Below are positions 1-12,845 of a stretch of 64,000 nt of DNA, piece after piece (the first letter of the stretch is position 1; every line of letters starts with the position of its first letter). The stretch is taken from positions 3,514,216 through 3,578,215 of the forward strand of contig CM060069.1 in assembly GCA_030533445.1 (NCBI GenBank), given 5' to 3'. Made by a program: the position numbers and the translations under genes. The DNA comes from Cyprinodon diabolis (taxonomy: Eukaryota; Chordata; Actinopteri; Cyprinodontiformes; Cyprinodontidae). Below the pieces are notes generated by a model. That model was not told where the DNA came from. It did no database searches and saw only the letters and a list, made by a program, of their open reading frames with translations.

Positions 1-19
1 CTACTGGTGCCACCTGTTA

Positions 20-1235
20 CAATAGGAATAAGCACAGTTAAAGACTTGCAGGTAAATGAATTTGTTTCCATGTTATAGAGCGGAGAACAGATTATTTCAG
101 GCACGTGAAATATATGGTTAGGGTTAGGGTTTTGATCAAATGTCACCAAATCCACAGGGTTTGTTGTTGGTGGTGAGAGGAATAAGCACAGTTAAACTCT
201 TGAAGGTAAATGAATTTGTTCCCATTTTATGGAGGGGGGACTGATTATTTCAGTGAGCTGCAGAGATGGGAAGTAACGAAGTACAAATACTTTGTTACTG
301 TACTCAAGTAGATTTTTCTGATATTTTTACTTTACTACTTATTTTTATGGCAAATTTTTACTTCTACTCCTTACATTTTTACACAAATATCTGTACTTTC
401 TACTCCTTACATTTAAAAAAATTGGCTCGTTACTTTAGTTTTGAATCATTTCAATGGAGTTATCGTTTTTCACGTCATCAATACCAAATTCAATCTAATT
501 GGATGGGAATCTACGTTGCATTTGATGCACCACTACAAGATGAATCGACAGATTCGGCGGTATTCATTCGCGGCAAATCATTGCAGCTTGGTGGCGGTGG
601 CGTTAGCATAGTAGTATGGACGACGAGATGATTGAAAATGAACACAACGGAGATCTAGTCCTATTGGCAGACATCCATTTAAAATGTAGGCAACGGCATG
701 AAAAAAGTGGTTTCTACTTTTACTTTTACACTTTAAGTAAATTTACAAGCCTGTACTTTGTTACTTTTACTTGAGTAAAGAAGTTTAATCAGTACTTCCA
801 CTTTTACCAGAGTATTTTTAACACAAGTATCTGTACTTTTACTCAAGTACGGAAAGTGAGTACTTTTGCCATCTCTGGTGAGCTGAAATATATGGTTCCC
901 CTTCTTTAATTTTGGCAAATAAAAAATAAATATAACAAAATACACAGGGCTTGTTGTTAATGAAGATAAGGATAAACACTTAAAGACTTCCAGGTAAATC
1001 ATTTTTTTCCCATTTTATGGAGGGGGAACTGATTATTTAGGCAGCTGAAATATATGGTTCTCTTCCTTTAATTTTGGCAAATAATGATCAAATGTCACCA
1101 AATCCACAGGGTTTGTTGTTGGAAGTAAGAGGAATAAGCACAGTTAAAGTCTTGCATGTAAAAGAATTTGTTCCCATTTAACGGAGGGGGAAATGATTAT
1201 TTCAGGCAGCTGAAATATATGGTTCCCCACCTTTA
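20..1235. repeat. ~160-bp tandem repeat, about four copies, interrupted by a transposon
   Basis: Units share GAGGAATAAGCACAGTTAAA, a GGAGGGGGA block and CTGAAATATATGGTTCCC. Copies begin near 24, 178, 965 and 1130. Removing the 261-877 insertion restores even spacing (about 155-165 bp). Confidence 0.8.
261..877. mobile_element. non-autonomous hAT-type DNA transposon with 8-bp TSD
   Basis: The termini are inverted (CAGAGATGG at 261, CCATCTCTG ending at 877). The exact 8-bp duplication GTGAGCTG flanks it (253-260 and 878-885), the hAT hallmark. Internal sequence is dominated by ACTTTTACT/AGTAAAAGT blocks. The 121-residue open frame inside shows no transposase motifs. Confidence 0.88.
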
Positions 1236-1860
1236 AATCAGTGTTTTCTCCCTCCATTAGATTAATATATGCTGTATAAAGTGGCAGAGGGAAAAAACCT
1301 TTGAAGCTTTGTTACCTCAACGACGCTCAATGAGCCTGTCAGTGACAGAGAGAAAAGCAGAGCACTATCGTTCCTTAGCTTTCAGGCTTTTTTGAATGGG
1401 AAAAACAGCTCCGAACAAACGAGTGCTGAAGGCAAACCGTAAATGGTATCTAAAAAAATCTTTCAGTCTTAACGACAGCTAGCTCATTCACAACCCTAAT
1501 GGGAAGGAGAAATAAAATGGTTTGTCCCACCTGCTCGTCTTAATGGATTACATGCAGATCCTCAGCTTCACTGAGCTTTCAGCTGCTGAAAAACCCCTCC
1601 AAACAAACGAGTGGTGAGCCAAAACCATATAAGGTATTCAAAAAAATAGTTTCCCTGTGGGCGTCAGCCATCGCTCGGCTTCGATTATGCCAACCTTCAA
1701 GATTCCACTACAAACTATTTGGCCACGGTGACGATTTTTCTCAGAATTAACATTTTCCTATGCCCGAACAAGTCAGCTAAACAGCTAAACCGTAAATTAT
1801 ATAGAAAAAATTCCCTCAATGTGAGTGCTAACAGGTTCTAAAGATGTTCAATACCAAGTT
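1236..1860. other. intergenic, no recognised gene
   Basis: AT-rich with short recurrences such as AACAAACGAGTG (near 1415 and 1597) and CGTAAAT...AAAAAAT phrases (near 1437 and 1790), suggesting an old local duplication. No credible coding sequence. Confidence 0.4.
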
Positions 1861-2259
1861 TCATGTTTGTACATCAAACAGTTTAGAAATGGCAGCGATA
1901 CGAAAATATGTGTGCAAAGCTTTTGGCCCTAATGGTTTGATCACATGTGCTGCAGGTGGCACTAGACTGTCAAAAATCTTTCGGGAGCGCTGTAAATCAG
2001 ACAGATCTGGGTCTTGGAGAAGGAGCTCAACACTGTTATGCCATGTGTCAAAGTCTGCCTCGTGACTAGGACAAGGAAGTTTGCCTGAGAACCGTCTAAG
2101 ACGGAAAGAGCCACTTGTTTGAGAAACAGTGGACTCACTTCGAACTATATGTTCAACAACAACTTTTTGCACCTCTGGATGAGTTATAAAGCTCTGGGGA
2201 ATGTACGATGCTTGAGTTTGTTGTGTTGGCTGGACATGTTCAATTTTGTTTGTATTCAA
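1861..2259 (-). pseudogene. gag/PNMA-like capsid fragment
   Basis: The 132-residue minus-strand frame contains FSGKLPCPSHEADFDTWHNS, then VELLLQDPDLSDLQRSRKIF, and DSLVPPAAHVIKPLG. This is the pattern of the N-terminal capsid helices of Ty3/gypsy-type Gag and the domesticated PNMA/Ma family (x-F-D-x-W, LLxDP, ILxSLxxPAA). It ends after SKLFDVQT with no zinc knuckle and no pol nearby. Most likely a broken retroelement gag; a domesticated PNMA-like piece is possible. Confidence 0.5.
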
Positions 2260-2519
2260 GTTGGTTTCAGTTACTTTCTCATTATCACTTACAACTTCAG
2301 TAATATTGTGGTTTTGTGTTTCTTGTGAGGGTTCCCCAATTTCAGTTTTATCAGTATCACAATGTCCATTTTTTTCTGCCGGGCTTGGCCTATTTTAGTG
2401 TATGGGTCAAAATAATGTTTTTCCACTGCTCCTGGCTGGCTCGCCACTTCTATAGCACCTCCAAGGGTCACTATAGTATGATAAAGTTCTGTGGACCAAG
2501 ATCAGAAACCTAGACTCGA

Positions 2520-5239
2520 GGCCAAGAGGAGTAGGATAAAACTTAAGATAAATAAGAGACACAGACCAGAGAGTAAAGTTTAAATGCCGGCTTGTTATTG
2601 AACATATGGACAAAAGACAATGACTTACATTTAACATTTATTGTGGAATAAATCCCTTTTTGTGTTAAACCTTCTTAGTTTAATTTTAGGATATTTAATT
2701 CCTTTTGGGTCCTATCAATATAGGTTGCAACCTTTAGCTATTTTAATCTTCAGTTCAAGGTAGTTCAAGGTATTTCTCTATTTAACTCTTTTATTAATGA
2801 GTTTAGTTCTATTTATCTCAACTCTTTTAGTTTAGTATAGGTATCATTGAATTTAGACAAAATGTTGTTTTAGCATTTGGAACCAAACAATGAATAAAGA
2901 CAATAAAAATACAGTCAAACTGTTACAAAACTCAAAATATTCAGCAAAAGACTGAACAAGTTTTCTTTCCTTTTATTCTCTGTATTATCAGTCCAATGTT
3001 ATCCACCTGGATCCACTAGTTTGGTGGAAGGTGAAAAGATCCTACCAGTTCAGATGTAAACCATGAAACATCCAGCAGGGGGTGCAATCCTGGCTCATGC
3101 ACAGTTCACACTGTGTCCATAGGGTGGTTCGCCATCTTGAATCTTCCAATTTCCAAATCCAGTGTCTAATCAACAATCCTTCATCCCAACCTAAGTTGGC
3201 CTAACATAAACAAAATAAAATAAATAACACAATACAAAAACTAGATGGGTCTAAAACTAAGGAAAAGCACATTTCTGCAGATTTCTGATCCTACATGCAT
3301 GTTAAAACAGCACGGAAAAGAAAAAAAAACAGGACAAAGCATTTACTTCCAAAGACAATGCTCTAATTTGGCTTACAATTCACTAAACATTTACTTAGTA
3401 TAAACATAGTTAGTTTACAGAAAAGAAAATGCATGGTTTCCACTCACCAAGTCCCGTTTAATCCAGTACACAAACCATCAATACAGACTCCGGTTGCTTT
3501 GCAAAACACCAGTAGCTCAAAACCGGAAAACAAAAAAATATCTTCTCTGGAATGAAAACAAAAATACCTTCTTTGGAGTACCAAAATGTTCTTTTCAGGT
3601 TTAGACTCAATTTCTCCACTTGCTTCTCTGCTAATTTTAATGCAGCACTTTGCGTGTGTCTCACCAACATGGGGAATTCCCGCAACGATCTGATTGGATG
3701 TAAGTTGCTGCAGAGGCTTTAGAACAAAATTCCCTTCCTAATAGAAATCTACATGGGTTTCAACCATTTAATAATGTAAATAATTGGTTTGGATGTTTGT
3801 TGTTTTTTAATCAAATAATATACAGTAAAATGAAATAAAACTTTTTAGATATCTTTAGATATATTTTACCATATGAACTAATTTATTGACTTTTTATTTT
3901 AAGCATTTATTGTTGTTTTTATTAACACTTTGGTGGCTCTGTTAACCTCTGGGTTACACTATAGCATAGCATGCTATAGCATTCTCACTTGATGATGAAA
4001 GTGACAGAGGATATAGATAACAGGATTTAATTCCTACATTAAGATAAATGGTGGAGGCTTTTATTGAATCCATAGTTCAGATATATCTGGAGGTTAAATT
4101 GACTGAAATTTTATGTTTTATTTTCTTCAACAGAACATATGATAATTGTTCTGATTAATAAAAGGGGGGGGGGGGATATAAAACAAAAGAAAAAACGAAA
4201 AACCTGAACTCATAAGGATCCATATAGATGCTGTTTATTTTTCCATCTGGAACAGTCCATGTGGAATTTGGGTTGGTAATTGAGAGCAGAATAAATAAAC
4301 AACCTAAATAAAATACTAAATTATGACTAAACCAGTAAAGTAAATAAATAAGGGAATAAAATGCCTTTATAAAGGTAATTTAGGTAATTATTAGCAGCAG
4401 AGGACAGAAACAACTGATAGACTTCTGGATGAAGTTTGAACACCTCAGTCTGACTGTCTGATGTGCGTTTAGGAAAACCAGCTTTGTTGATGTTTGTTGA
4501 TGGTTCTGCTTCTTGCACCCCTGGTTTGGTGTTTCTTCACCTCATGAAACTCTTGTTTCTGGTTCTTTGATTTTGCTTTGCCTTGGAAACATCGTTCTTG
4601 AAATCAAATGGAAATCCCATTTTTCTTCTTCCACACACATTGGCTCTTTTCCAAATCCTGGGCTGCATCCTCCAAGGACGCGGTCTACCTAGACTGTATC
4701 CTTCGAAGTCCTTGAAAATAAGGCGACCAGAAGAGTTTAGGCTATGAATTCAAACAGGTCTACCCTTCGGCGGGTTTTATCGCCGTAAGCTCTGTTGCTT
4801 AGCAACCGTGAAAGTTGACACACAAAGCAGGAAAAGAATGAATACAGAAGTTTTCAAAACTGTTTATTTATTTCTTTTTTATTGTAAAGTGAACAAAGAC
4901 TACACTCACAAGAATCCAGAGTGGAATAAAGGTTCCAACCACCGGGAGCAGGAACAAATAAAATCAAATGTAATGATAGAAATCTTAGTCAGTTAAATAA
5001 TCTGCTGCTGTCATTCTGCACATCTCTGATGTTGCTGCTATTTTCAAATATCCATTACTGTAAAAATGTCCATAGCTGCATATTGGTTATTTATTCTCCA
5101 GTTTTATATTGTTAAAACACTACAGTATTGTATTGTTTATATTTTAACTCTTCCCTATTATGTTATTCTTATACATTTTTCTAAGGTCCAGATTTGTGTG
5201 ACCATTTTCAATAATCTTTCTGCTGCTGTAAATTTGCCT
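2520..5239. other. intergenic AT-rich stretch
   Basis: No conserved coding sequence, TIR pair or RNA gene recognised. It contains a near-CTCF motif CCAGCAGGGGGTGCAA at 3071-3086 and an 11-G run near 4165. The short minus-strand open frames (for example 3458-3685 and 4327-4518) show no domain. Confidence 0.4.
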
Positions 5240-6560
5240 GTAAACGCCGTTACCTTGTTTTAGTAACGAGTAATCTAACTAATTACTTTGACTGTAACTA
5301 TAACGAAGTTACCATTGCAGACACCCCGTTACTGCGCGTTACTCAGGTCGCACAATGAACCTTTTTTCATGATAGGACTCGTGCGCAGCTGCGTGAAGCT
5401 GACACCCCACCCACGTCAAAAAACTCTGCAAATAGACTGAATGTTTAGTGCAACGTTAGTGCAGATTTGTGCAGAAAAAAAAATATTGTTTGTGCTACTT
5501 TTGTTTAAGAGATATTAAAGATAATTTTTTAGGTCATCCAGAGGTGCGCGCCTTGTCATGAGCGAGGGGAGGATGAGAATGGCTGATGTATAGTGAGATT
5601 CCGTCTGTCAGTTGGGTAGGTGGGTGTTTTTGCTGGCGGGTGTTAACGTACAGCACACACAGAGAGATGGAGAGTGAGGATGACTCCAGCAGAAAAACAG
5701 CGTTTTCCTGATGGAAATACCGGTGTTACGTCGAGCTGCGTTTCCCCATCACATAACGGTTCCCTCTGCATCTCCGCACAGCGCAGGCGGCACGAGTCAC
5801 CGCGCAAGCGACAGGAAACGCGCATGCTCGCTAAAGGCGCGGAACAGTCGCCCTGTGCTCGCGCCACAGGAGAACTATGGAGAGCGTGAACGATCAAATG
5901 ATAGCCTATATGAAGAAAGGGAGAAATCTGGATGGATGGATGGATGGATGGATGGATGGATGGATGGATGGATGGATGGATGGATGGATGGATGGATGGA
6001 TGGATGGATGGATGGATGGATGGATGGATGGATACTCTGCCTTTTCAACCTACTGTATTTTTTATTTGAAACATTATTTGATGGCCTTTGTGGCAGGGAT
6101 GGAGATCCATATTTTATGTCACACACAGAGTATAGATCTAGATAGATAGATGGATAGATAGATGTTGCAGTATCTATAACAACACAAACACACAGGATTT
6201 CAGAATTAGACATCCCCAGTTATTAATTTCACCAGATCTGAATGCCCTGTTAAAAAACTTCACATGGCGTTCCCCCCTGATGTCATTTACGTTGAGTTGC
6301 AATAAATGCTAAACTCTCTGCAGGTTCTTGTCTTTGTCGTCCGCTCTATTCAGCTGGCTTTGGAAACACACGGCGAGAAGGTGGGGGCTGGGTGGTGAGG
6401 GTTACGGGGCGAGAAACTCAAAAGTAATGCAATAGTTACTTTTACTAGTAACTAGTTACTTTTATTGTGGAGTAACTCAGTTAGTAACTCAGTTACTTTT
6501 TTGGAGAAGTAACTAGTAACTATAACTAATTACTTTTTCAAAGTAACGTGCCCAACACTG
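5240..6560 (-). mobile_element. truncated hAT-like element, copy 1 (with TGGA microsatellite)
   Basis: Near-identical, in opposite orientation, to the complete element at 57411-58783. It ends with GCCCAACACTG at 6560, while the other end (GATGGGACTAACGG type) is missing at about 5240. The internal GC-rich block (about 5640-5880) gives overlapping open frames in both copies; they lack transposase motifs and are read as non-coding element sequence. Confidence 0.8.
5931..6034 (+). repeat. (GATG)n microsatellite
   Basis: About 26 uninterrupted tetranucleotides within the hAT-like element. The sister copy at 57.9 kb carries the complementary (CATC)n tract, so the array predates the split of the copies. 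Confidence 0.97.
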
Positions 6561-9500
6561 CACACAGTCCTCCCTCCCTCCTCTGCTGAGGAGAAGTGTG
6601 TTTGGACTTCTGCAGGTGCATAAGTGATAAAGAGTACCGAACATTAAGGAAGTAAAATTACTGGGTGAGTTTGAAATTATGGAATAATTTGTGACAAAGT
6701 TCAAATTTTAATCTAAAGTTCTTTAAGATACATCAACTTGTTTTATCTACTATTGTTTGTGGGTAAGTTAACATATGATCTGTCCTCCTCTCAGCTCTTT
6801 TAAGACTGTTGGTAACTTTGACTCCCAGTTTTCCTCCACATGAGCTCATGACGGGTCGACCCGTTCCTGGACCACAGAACGGACCGGACCACTGACCTCT
6901 GGACAGACTGGGACTGACAGGTGACACGTTAAAATGACCTACAAGACCTTTTTTCCCTTAAAGACGGCTTTACAGACGGACCAAGATGCCTGGAGACCCT
7001 GATGGAGGACCATCTCAGCCATCCTTCCGTCCTTCAGCAGGAGGAGGTGTGGCTCAAAGTCATCAAAAGAAAGTGATCAGAGCTCATCTGAGCTCATCAG
7101 GAAGGAACCAGGAAAAGCTTCAACAAAGCAAATCAGAATAAAGGGGCAAAATAATCTCCTCTGATTGGTTAATTAACACATCAGTAGTCCACCTGATGTG
7201 TTGAAGACCAGCTGTTCTGCAGAAAATGTTTAAAATGTCGCCTGTATAAGGGACCAACATCAACAGAAAGATGAAGACACCCACCTGAAGATGTCTGACA
7301 TCAGCTTTGGCTTTTTGATTTTTTAATTATACAACATGAATGAGAAGGGAAATGTGTTGTAATGTGTTGTATTTTAATGAAATGTGAACATTTTTAGTAT
7401 CTAAGTGTTTGATATTAGTTTCTTAATAAAAAAGAAAGTCCAACTGTTAGATGACCACCTGATGGCTGATGGTCAGTATTGGCAGAGATTTCTGGATTAG
7501 AGAATGAACTCTGATGATCGGGTCATCTCAGCTATCATTGGGGAAGAGGAGCGCTGAGATTAAATCCTCCAACATTTCAATGTGTGCTTTGACTGACCCT
7601 GATTCTGAAGATCTGAACTCGTCATCTGCGTGAAACATCTTTGTGTTATGATTTTAACATTTTGCATTGAGATTGATCTTTTTTACTTTCTTACAATGAG
7701 GTTTGATGCGTATAGAAGATCAGGTTAATAATTTGACTTAGACTTTGTAGACATAAAGGAGTCTATTTTTTTGACTGATTTGACCTTTTCTGTTTCCAGG
7801 GAAACACAAAGGTTAACTGATAATGATAAGAACTAAAAATTTACATTTTCAGCAAATAGATATTTTACTATGAAAAGTATCATCATGGGGAAAAACAGTA
7901 AATATTTTAGCCAACTAAGGTGTGATTCCAGCGCTCTATTTATTGGCAACATACTTTAGCTATCATAATCTTTTCCATTATTTTTCCATCTATTATAATA
8001 ATTTAACATTGTCCACTGAATTGATTTCAGGTGTGCATCTTTGATATTTATTTAATTAGTTTTTTTTTTTCTTAGATTTCCTCTTTCTTTACATATATTC
8101 GCAATTTAAGTTTCTTAGTTTCTTTACATATATTCATTAATTTTCCTTTTTTATTATTGATTATACAAGGATAATACCTTGTATAATCAAAAAGGTGGTC
8201 TGTTGTCGGAAAATTTAGATTTATCTTATTCATATATTGACCTGCAAGGCCACACAATTCTCTGCAGGATGGTGTCTGTAGACCACACATAGCTTCTCCC
8301 CATAACAAATAAGATTCTTTCTCAAGAATTATTCATAACGTGTTACTGTTTAACCAAAGTGTCTGTAATTTGTTTTGACTCTGACTACTTTCCATTGTTG
8401 TAAGTAAGGGAGAACGAATGCTGCTCATGCAGAACAGGGCAGAATGCTGTGCCATATGATGAACTATTCTCTCTTTGCAAAGGTATGAATAAATGTGCAG
8501 ACAGGGTGAAATGCATCCATCTCCATTTATTTAACTAGAGTGAATAGTTTAATACTTTTTTCACACTACAAGGTGCAGGTGGTCAACAAAAATGACTGAT
8601 TCTGATCGAGCGGATTTTTTTAATGGCAAACAGGAATTCTTTCTCAGAGATGGTAACTGAGGGCAGAGAATTTCCAAGTATCTAACCTATTCTCCCGCCC
8701 ACAATGGAAGGGAAAAAATTATAAGGGACTGGCAGGTATTCAGCAGGTCAAAAAAGACTATCTTTTGCCGTGCTCTTATAAAGTAGAGAAATTATCAACT
8801 AATGCACTAAATTCAGTAGATGGGATGAAAATATCCAACATAAAATACAGAAAGCTATGAAAGATTTCCAGGGCATGAAAGAAACTGTCCACACAAACAT
8901 TGTTATTGGAATTGGAAGAACCTGCTTCATATTTTCCTATCTCCACCTGTGATTGGGTGGAGGTGATTGGTGTAGAGGGGGGACCCAAAAAGACTGTGTT
9001 GTCCAGGGCCCTAGCAAAGCTGTCAGCTGGCCTGTCTTCCATCCTTGTGCCACAATATGTCTTAGTTTTAATACAGATATTTCCTCTTACTAAAGCCATG
9101 CTTACATGTTTCTAACATTAGACTTCTGTCATGTCAAAGCGTCCCACTGCTCTTGGCTCTGCAGCCTCCTATTGAGCCTCTATTCTTTAATAAATCACCC
9201 AGCAGGTGAGTGCATGCCAACGTGCACCCATACACGCAATGGAAGTCATATCTTTGCTTGTGACCTGTGTAAGAACAGACAGAAACCCTGATGACTGAGG
9301 CAATGATGCCCCCTGCAGCCTGTTCTTCTTTGAAGTGCAGAAGCTATTTAAGAGCAGCGTGTATGTGTGCAGTTGTCTTGGTGTGTGTGTGTTTTGAGTC
9401 GCTATGGTGAGACTTTAACATCAAAGAGAAGATTTACACACAGCTTGAAAACATGGAAGGAGTGCAGTGGAGAACCTATTTATGATGATGAAATATTAAA

Positions 9501-11170
9501 GAATTTATAGTAATACAACGCAGCAGCATTCAGCTGGAAGAGCAGAATAGATTGCACATCTGACTGATGTGGGATCAGCTAAAGCTTCTCACTGAACGCA
9601 CGTCTGAAACCTGCTTTGACCTTAGCAGGACCCCAAAGAGAGAGAGTGGCAGTTAGCCCCAGGAAAGCTGCATGAAGGACAGAAACAAATACAAAACATT
9701 AGATTACTCTAAGTTAATAACACTTAGTGATGATTAAGAAGACAACATTTTTTTTAAATAACAAAGCCCAAAGTAGATATTGTGTGACTGACTTCTTATC
9801 ATCACATCTGCTCTGATCTGCTTTTAGCCTATTCTGATTTCTCAGAAAAAAAGAATAACTAAATTTTTTATCTGATTTCACAGCAAATAAATATGAAACT
9901 GTCTTAAAAACAAATTAACAATTTTTTCAGCAAATTGTTGATAAAAGCCAGTGTAGGAATGAAGTTATCTTTCTTTGCATCACAGAAATCAAAAACAATT
10001 ATCATAATACGAGATGAGTTATCTACAGAGAGGTCCGTTTCACAAAGCAGGCTTTACAAATTCAGAATCACATCTGCAACCTCAATTGATTGATAGATAT
10101 ATCTGGCCTAAAGTCGGGAACTCTTAGTGTTCAGTTTCACAACTACTGCTATCAATCAGTTCAATCAACTAGCTCCACTCAGAGTTTACCGCCTGCGCAA
10201 CAAGTATGAAAAGCCATTATCACTGGATCACCAATGCGACGAATCACTATGACAACAGGCAACAGGAAGGGCCTAATTGACCCCACTGAAACTAGAGGTT
10301 TTAATGCAGAAATGCAAAAAATGAAATAATAAAGGAGAAGTTTTTTTTATGACGTTGACCAAAGTGGAAAGCAGACATTTCTCAGGAATGACACTTTAAT
10401 ATCTTTCAATTTGGCTTTGATGGGACAGTTTTATGCTGGTTTTAATTTTATAATTCACCCCCATGAGTTTTGTATTTGGTTATTGTAATATTTTTAAGGG
10501 TAATCTTCAAAGTTTACACTTATTCTTTAGAATGTTGCCTTTCAAAGTTGTTTTCTTAACAGTGATATTTGAGTTTCGCTTTTAATCTTACAGCTTTATG
10601 TTGCTTTGATTTTGCACCCATCGCATTAGCAAGCAATTTTATGTTGTCGGCTATTTCAATATCATCCCTCAAACTTATCCTTATTCTTTAGGTTATTACC
10701 TTTGAAAAGTTCTTTGTGTGAACATTTTAAATAACAAATAATCACTGTTAAATAACTGTGGAGTTGTTTTTGGGGAAGAGTGCAAGCTTAGCGGGAGGAG
10801 GCGGATAAGAGGAACTCTCGCATTGGACACCAAAAATCATACAATGTATCTATGAGAATGACCCAACATAAAAGAATTACAGCATAGGTCCCTGGGGGAT
10901 AGTGTAATGGCTCAGGTAGGGCCATAGAAATGAGTGGGAAATAATAAAAGTGAATGGAAAGGATCCAGAAGGATTCTCTGACACAACTGTGTGTCTGTAC
11001 TTGTTTATGTTATCTATTAAGGACCGTTTTTGGTATATTTACCAGCCTTCTGAGGACCAACAGGGCTTAAAGGGACCAAAGGCTGGTCCGCAGGATAATG
11101 GAGCTCCAATTTTACAGCAGCCTCTAGACCCAAAAGTGGCAAATTGTATATGTCCGTTTCAAACTGGTTA
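6561..11170. other. intergenic, no recognised gene
   Basis: No conserved protein is visible. The segment 6985-7115 reads openly in a proline/serine-rich frame (PGDPDGGPSQPSF) but lacks splice or homology support. 10030-10190 resembles dispersed fish repeat sequence (TCCGTTTCACAAAGCAGG). A perfect 14-bp-arm inverted repeat is at 8157-8190. Confidence 0.4.
8157..8190. repeat. perfect inverted repeat, 14-bp arms
   Basis: TTGATTATACAAGG and its exact complement are separated by ATAATA. It is a short AT-rich cruciform-capable sequence with no surrounding element evident. Confidence 0.9.
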
Positions 11171-11274
11171 ATGCCAGCTAGAAAAACATAAGGTTACCTT
11201 GTCAAAGCAAACGACAAACAAACAACAAGATTTGGTGGTATGAGTTTTTACTGTTTTTTTCAACACATAGACAC

Positions 11275-11422
11275 ATTACCTCAACGGGCGTTTATCCCTT
11301 TAGTCATGTACAAAAAACTATTTAATTATTTACTTTTTGGTGTTTTTTGAAGCGTATGCTATCTCATCTTAATTTTTTTTTTGTACATGACTAATGGGAT
11401 ACACGCCCGCTAAGGTAGTTTA
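11275..11422. repeat. imperfect inverted repeat (~44-bp arms), MITE-like
   Basis: CTCAACGGGCGTTTATCCC...TCATGTACAAAAAA at 11279-11320 is complementary, with a few mismatches, to 11372-11420 (GTACATGACTAATGGGATAC through GCCCGCTAAGGTAG). Target duplications are not clear. Confidence 0.6.
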
Positions 11423-11501
11423 AAGTCTATTTCTCGTACAAACCTAAAGGGATAAAATTCTTGTTTTTAGTTTTGTTCAGGACCTGTCATTTAAGTCCCA
11501 T

Positions 11502-11960
11502 ATGAAACAGGTTTCTAGAATTTCCTTCTTTCATCTGAGGAACATTGCAAAAATTAGAAATCTCCTGTCCAGGGGTGATGCTGAGAAACTAGTCCATGCA
11601 TTTGTTACTTCAAGGCTGAACTATTGTAATTCTTTACTGTCAGGAAGTCCACAAACTGTAGTTAAAAGCCTTCAGCTGATCCAAAATGCTGCAGCCAGAG
11701 TTCTGATGAAAATGAAAAAGAGAGATCATATCTCTCCTATCCTGGCTTCTCTTCATTGGCTTCCTGTTAAATCCAGAATAGAATTTAAAATCCTCCTTCT
11801 TTACTAGTGGTTCCTAGAAATTCTAAAAGTAGAATGGGAGGCAGATCTTTTAGTTACCAGGGTCCTCCCTTGTGGAACCAGCTACCACTTTTAGTCCGTG
11901 AGGCAGACACCCTGTCTACTTTTAAGGCTAGGCTTAAAACTTTCCTTTTTGATAAAGCTT
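11502..11960 (+). pseudogene. L2-like reverse transcriptase C-terminal fragment
   Basis: The frame 11502-11807 reads DAEKLVHAFVTSRLNYCNSL, then LQLIQNAAARVL, then RDHISPILASLHWLPVKSRI, the standard C-terminal tail of fish L2/CR1-group RT ORFs. The usual C-terminus (GPPLWNQLP, then [15 protein letters not shown]) resumes in another frame after a stop at 11805-11807. It is 5'-truncated and has no catalytic RT core. Confidence 0.85.
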
Positions 11961-12220
11961 ATAGTTAGAGGGGCTCAGGTTATCCTGAGCTATCTCTATA
12001 GTTATGCTGCTATAGGCTTAGACTGCTGGAGGACATAGGGACCCCCATTTCATCATTCTGCTTCATTCTGTCTCTATTCTCCCACTCTGCAGAATCTGTT
12101 AGTTCAATCTCTAATGTTCTGCTCTCTGCTTTTTCTCATAGTAGCTTCATCTGGTCTGTTCCTGTTTGGCTGTGACTCCATCCTGGAGAGAATTATTAGC
12201 TGTGTTACTGCCATCAACAC

Positions 12221-12353
12221 ACAGTAAATGTTGCAGTTTTAAAGTAACACTAAAGAGTACATTTGGTCCCACTTTTAATTAATTTTGGACCAAATTTTTA
12301 TTAGTATTATTTTAACACTCAAAATGTTACTTCAAAACTGCAAAATTTACTGT
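12221..12353. mobile_element. 133-bp MITE nested in the L2 3' UTR
   Basis: The ends are inverted: ACAGTAAATGTTGCAGTTTT at the left and the matching AAAACTGCAAAATTTACTGT at the right. The L2 copies elsewhere in the window are uninterrupted at this site (CATCAACACCTTTGTTT), which proves the insertion. Confidence 0.82.
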
Positions 12354-12845
12354 TCACCTTTGTTTATAGATGTTGGAGCTTGGCCTGTTTTTCAGTGTAG
12401 TCCTGTTTCTCTGACTGTGACTAAGTGGATTTGACTCTCTTCATCCTCTGACATGGGAGCTGGCTCGGAGCTCGTCTGCCTGGCTGTGTGTTTCCTGGAC
12501 GGGACCGCCTTTTACAGCTGCCTTTTGTATCTGTGCTTCTTTTTCTATGTCTACTTCTGTCTCCATGAACACCAGTCAACCTCAGCAGATGGCCGCTCAC
12601 ACTGAGCCTTGTTCTGCTGGAGGTTTCTTCCTCTTCAAAGGGAGTTTTTCCTCTCCACTCTCGCTACAAGCATGCTTAGTTTGAGAGATTTCTGAAGAGT
12701 CAATGAGTCGATGCAATCAGCTGGTTTTCCTTAAATAGAAAACTTTAAATCAGTCTGACTTGATGATCTGGTGAACTGGAAATTGCCTTGAGATGTCATG
12801 TGTTGATAATTGGCATTATGTAAATAAACTGAATTGAAATTGAAT

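Larger units (their letters stand above)
11463..12845 (+). mobile_element. L2-type LINE, 3' part (copy A)
   Basis: Carries the end of an L2-like reverse transcriptase ORF, a long 3' UTR and the tail AAATAAACTGAATTGAAATT. Other pieces of the same 3' region lie at 30778-31563, 36829-36898, 37771-37930 and 42668-42907. A 133-bp MITE interrupts it at 12221-12353. Confidence 0.85.

Noticed and set aside
115..131. TTAGGG repeats suggesting an interstitial telomere
   Set aside because: Only two units within a satellite monomer; expected by chance.
266..631. 121-residue frame near the window start
   Set aside because: Lies wholly inside a non-autonomous hAT element and has no transposase motifs.
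5643..6213. Overlapping open frames on both strands with MDGW/HPSI repeats
   Set aside because: The repeats are the translated (GATG)n microsatellite, and the rest is a GC-rich noncoding part of a hAT-like element, present again at 58 kb.
6985..7140. Proline/serine-rich open stretch resembling an exon
   Set aside because: No convincing splice sites, start or similarity; GC content alone can explain it.
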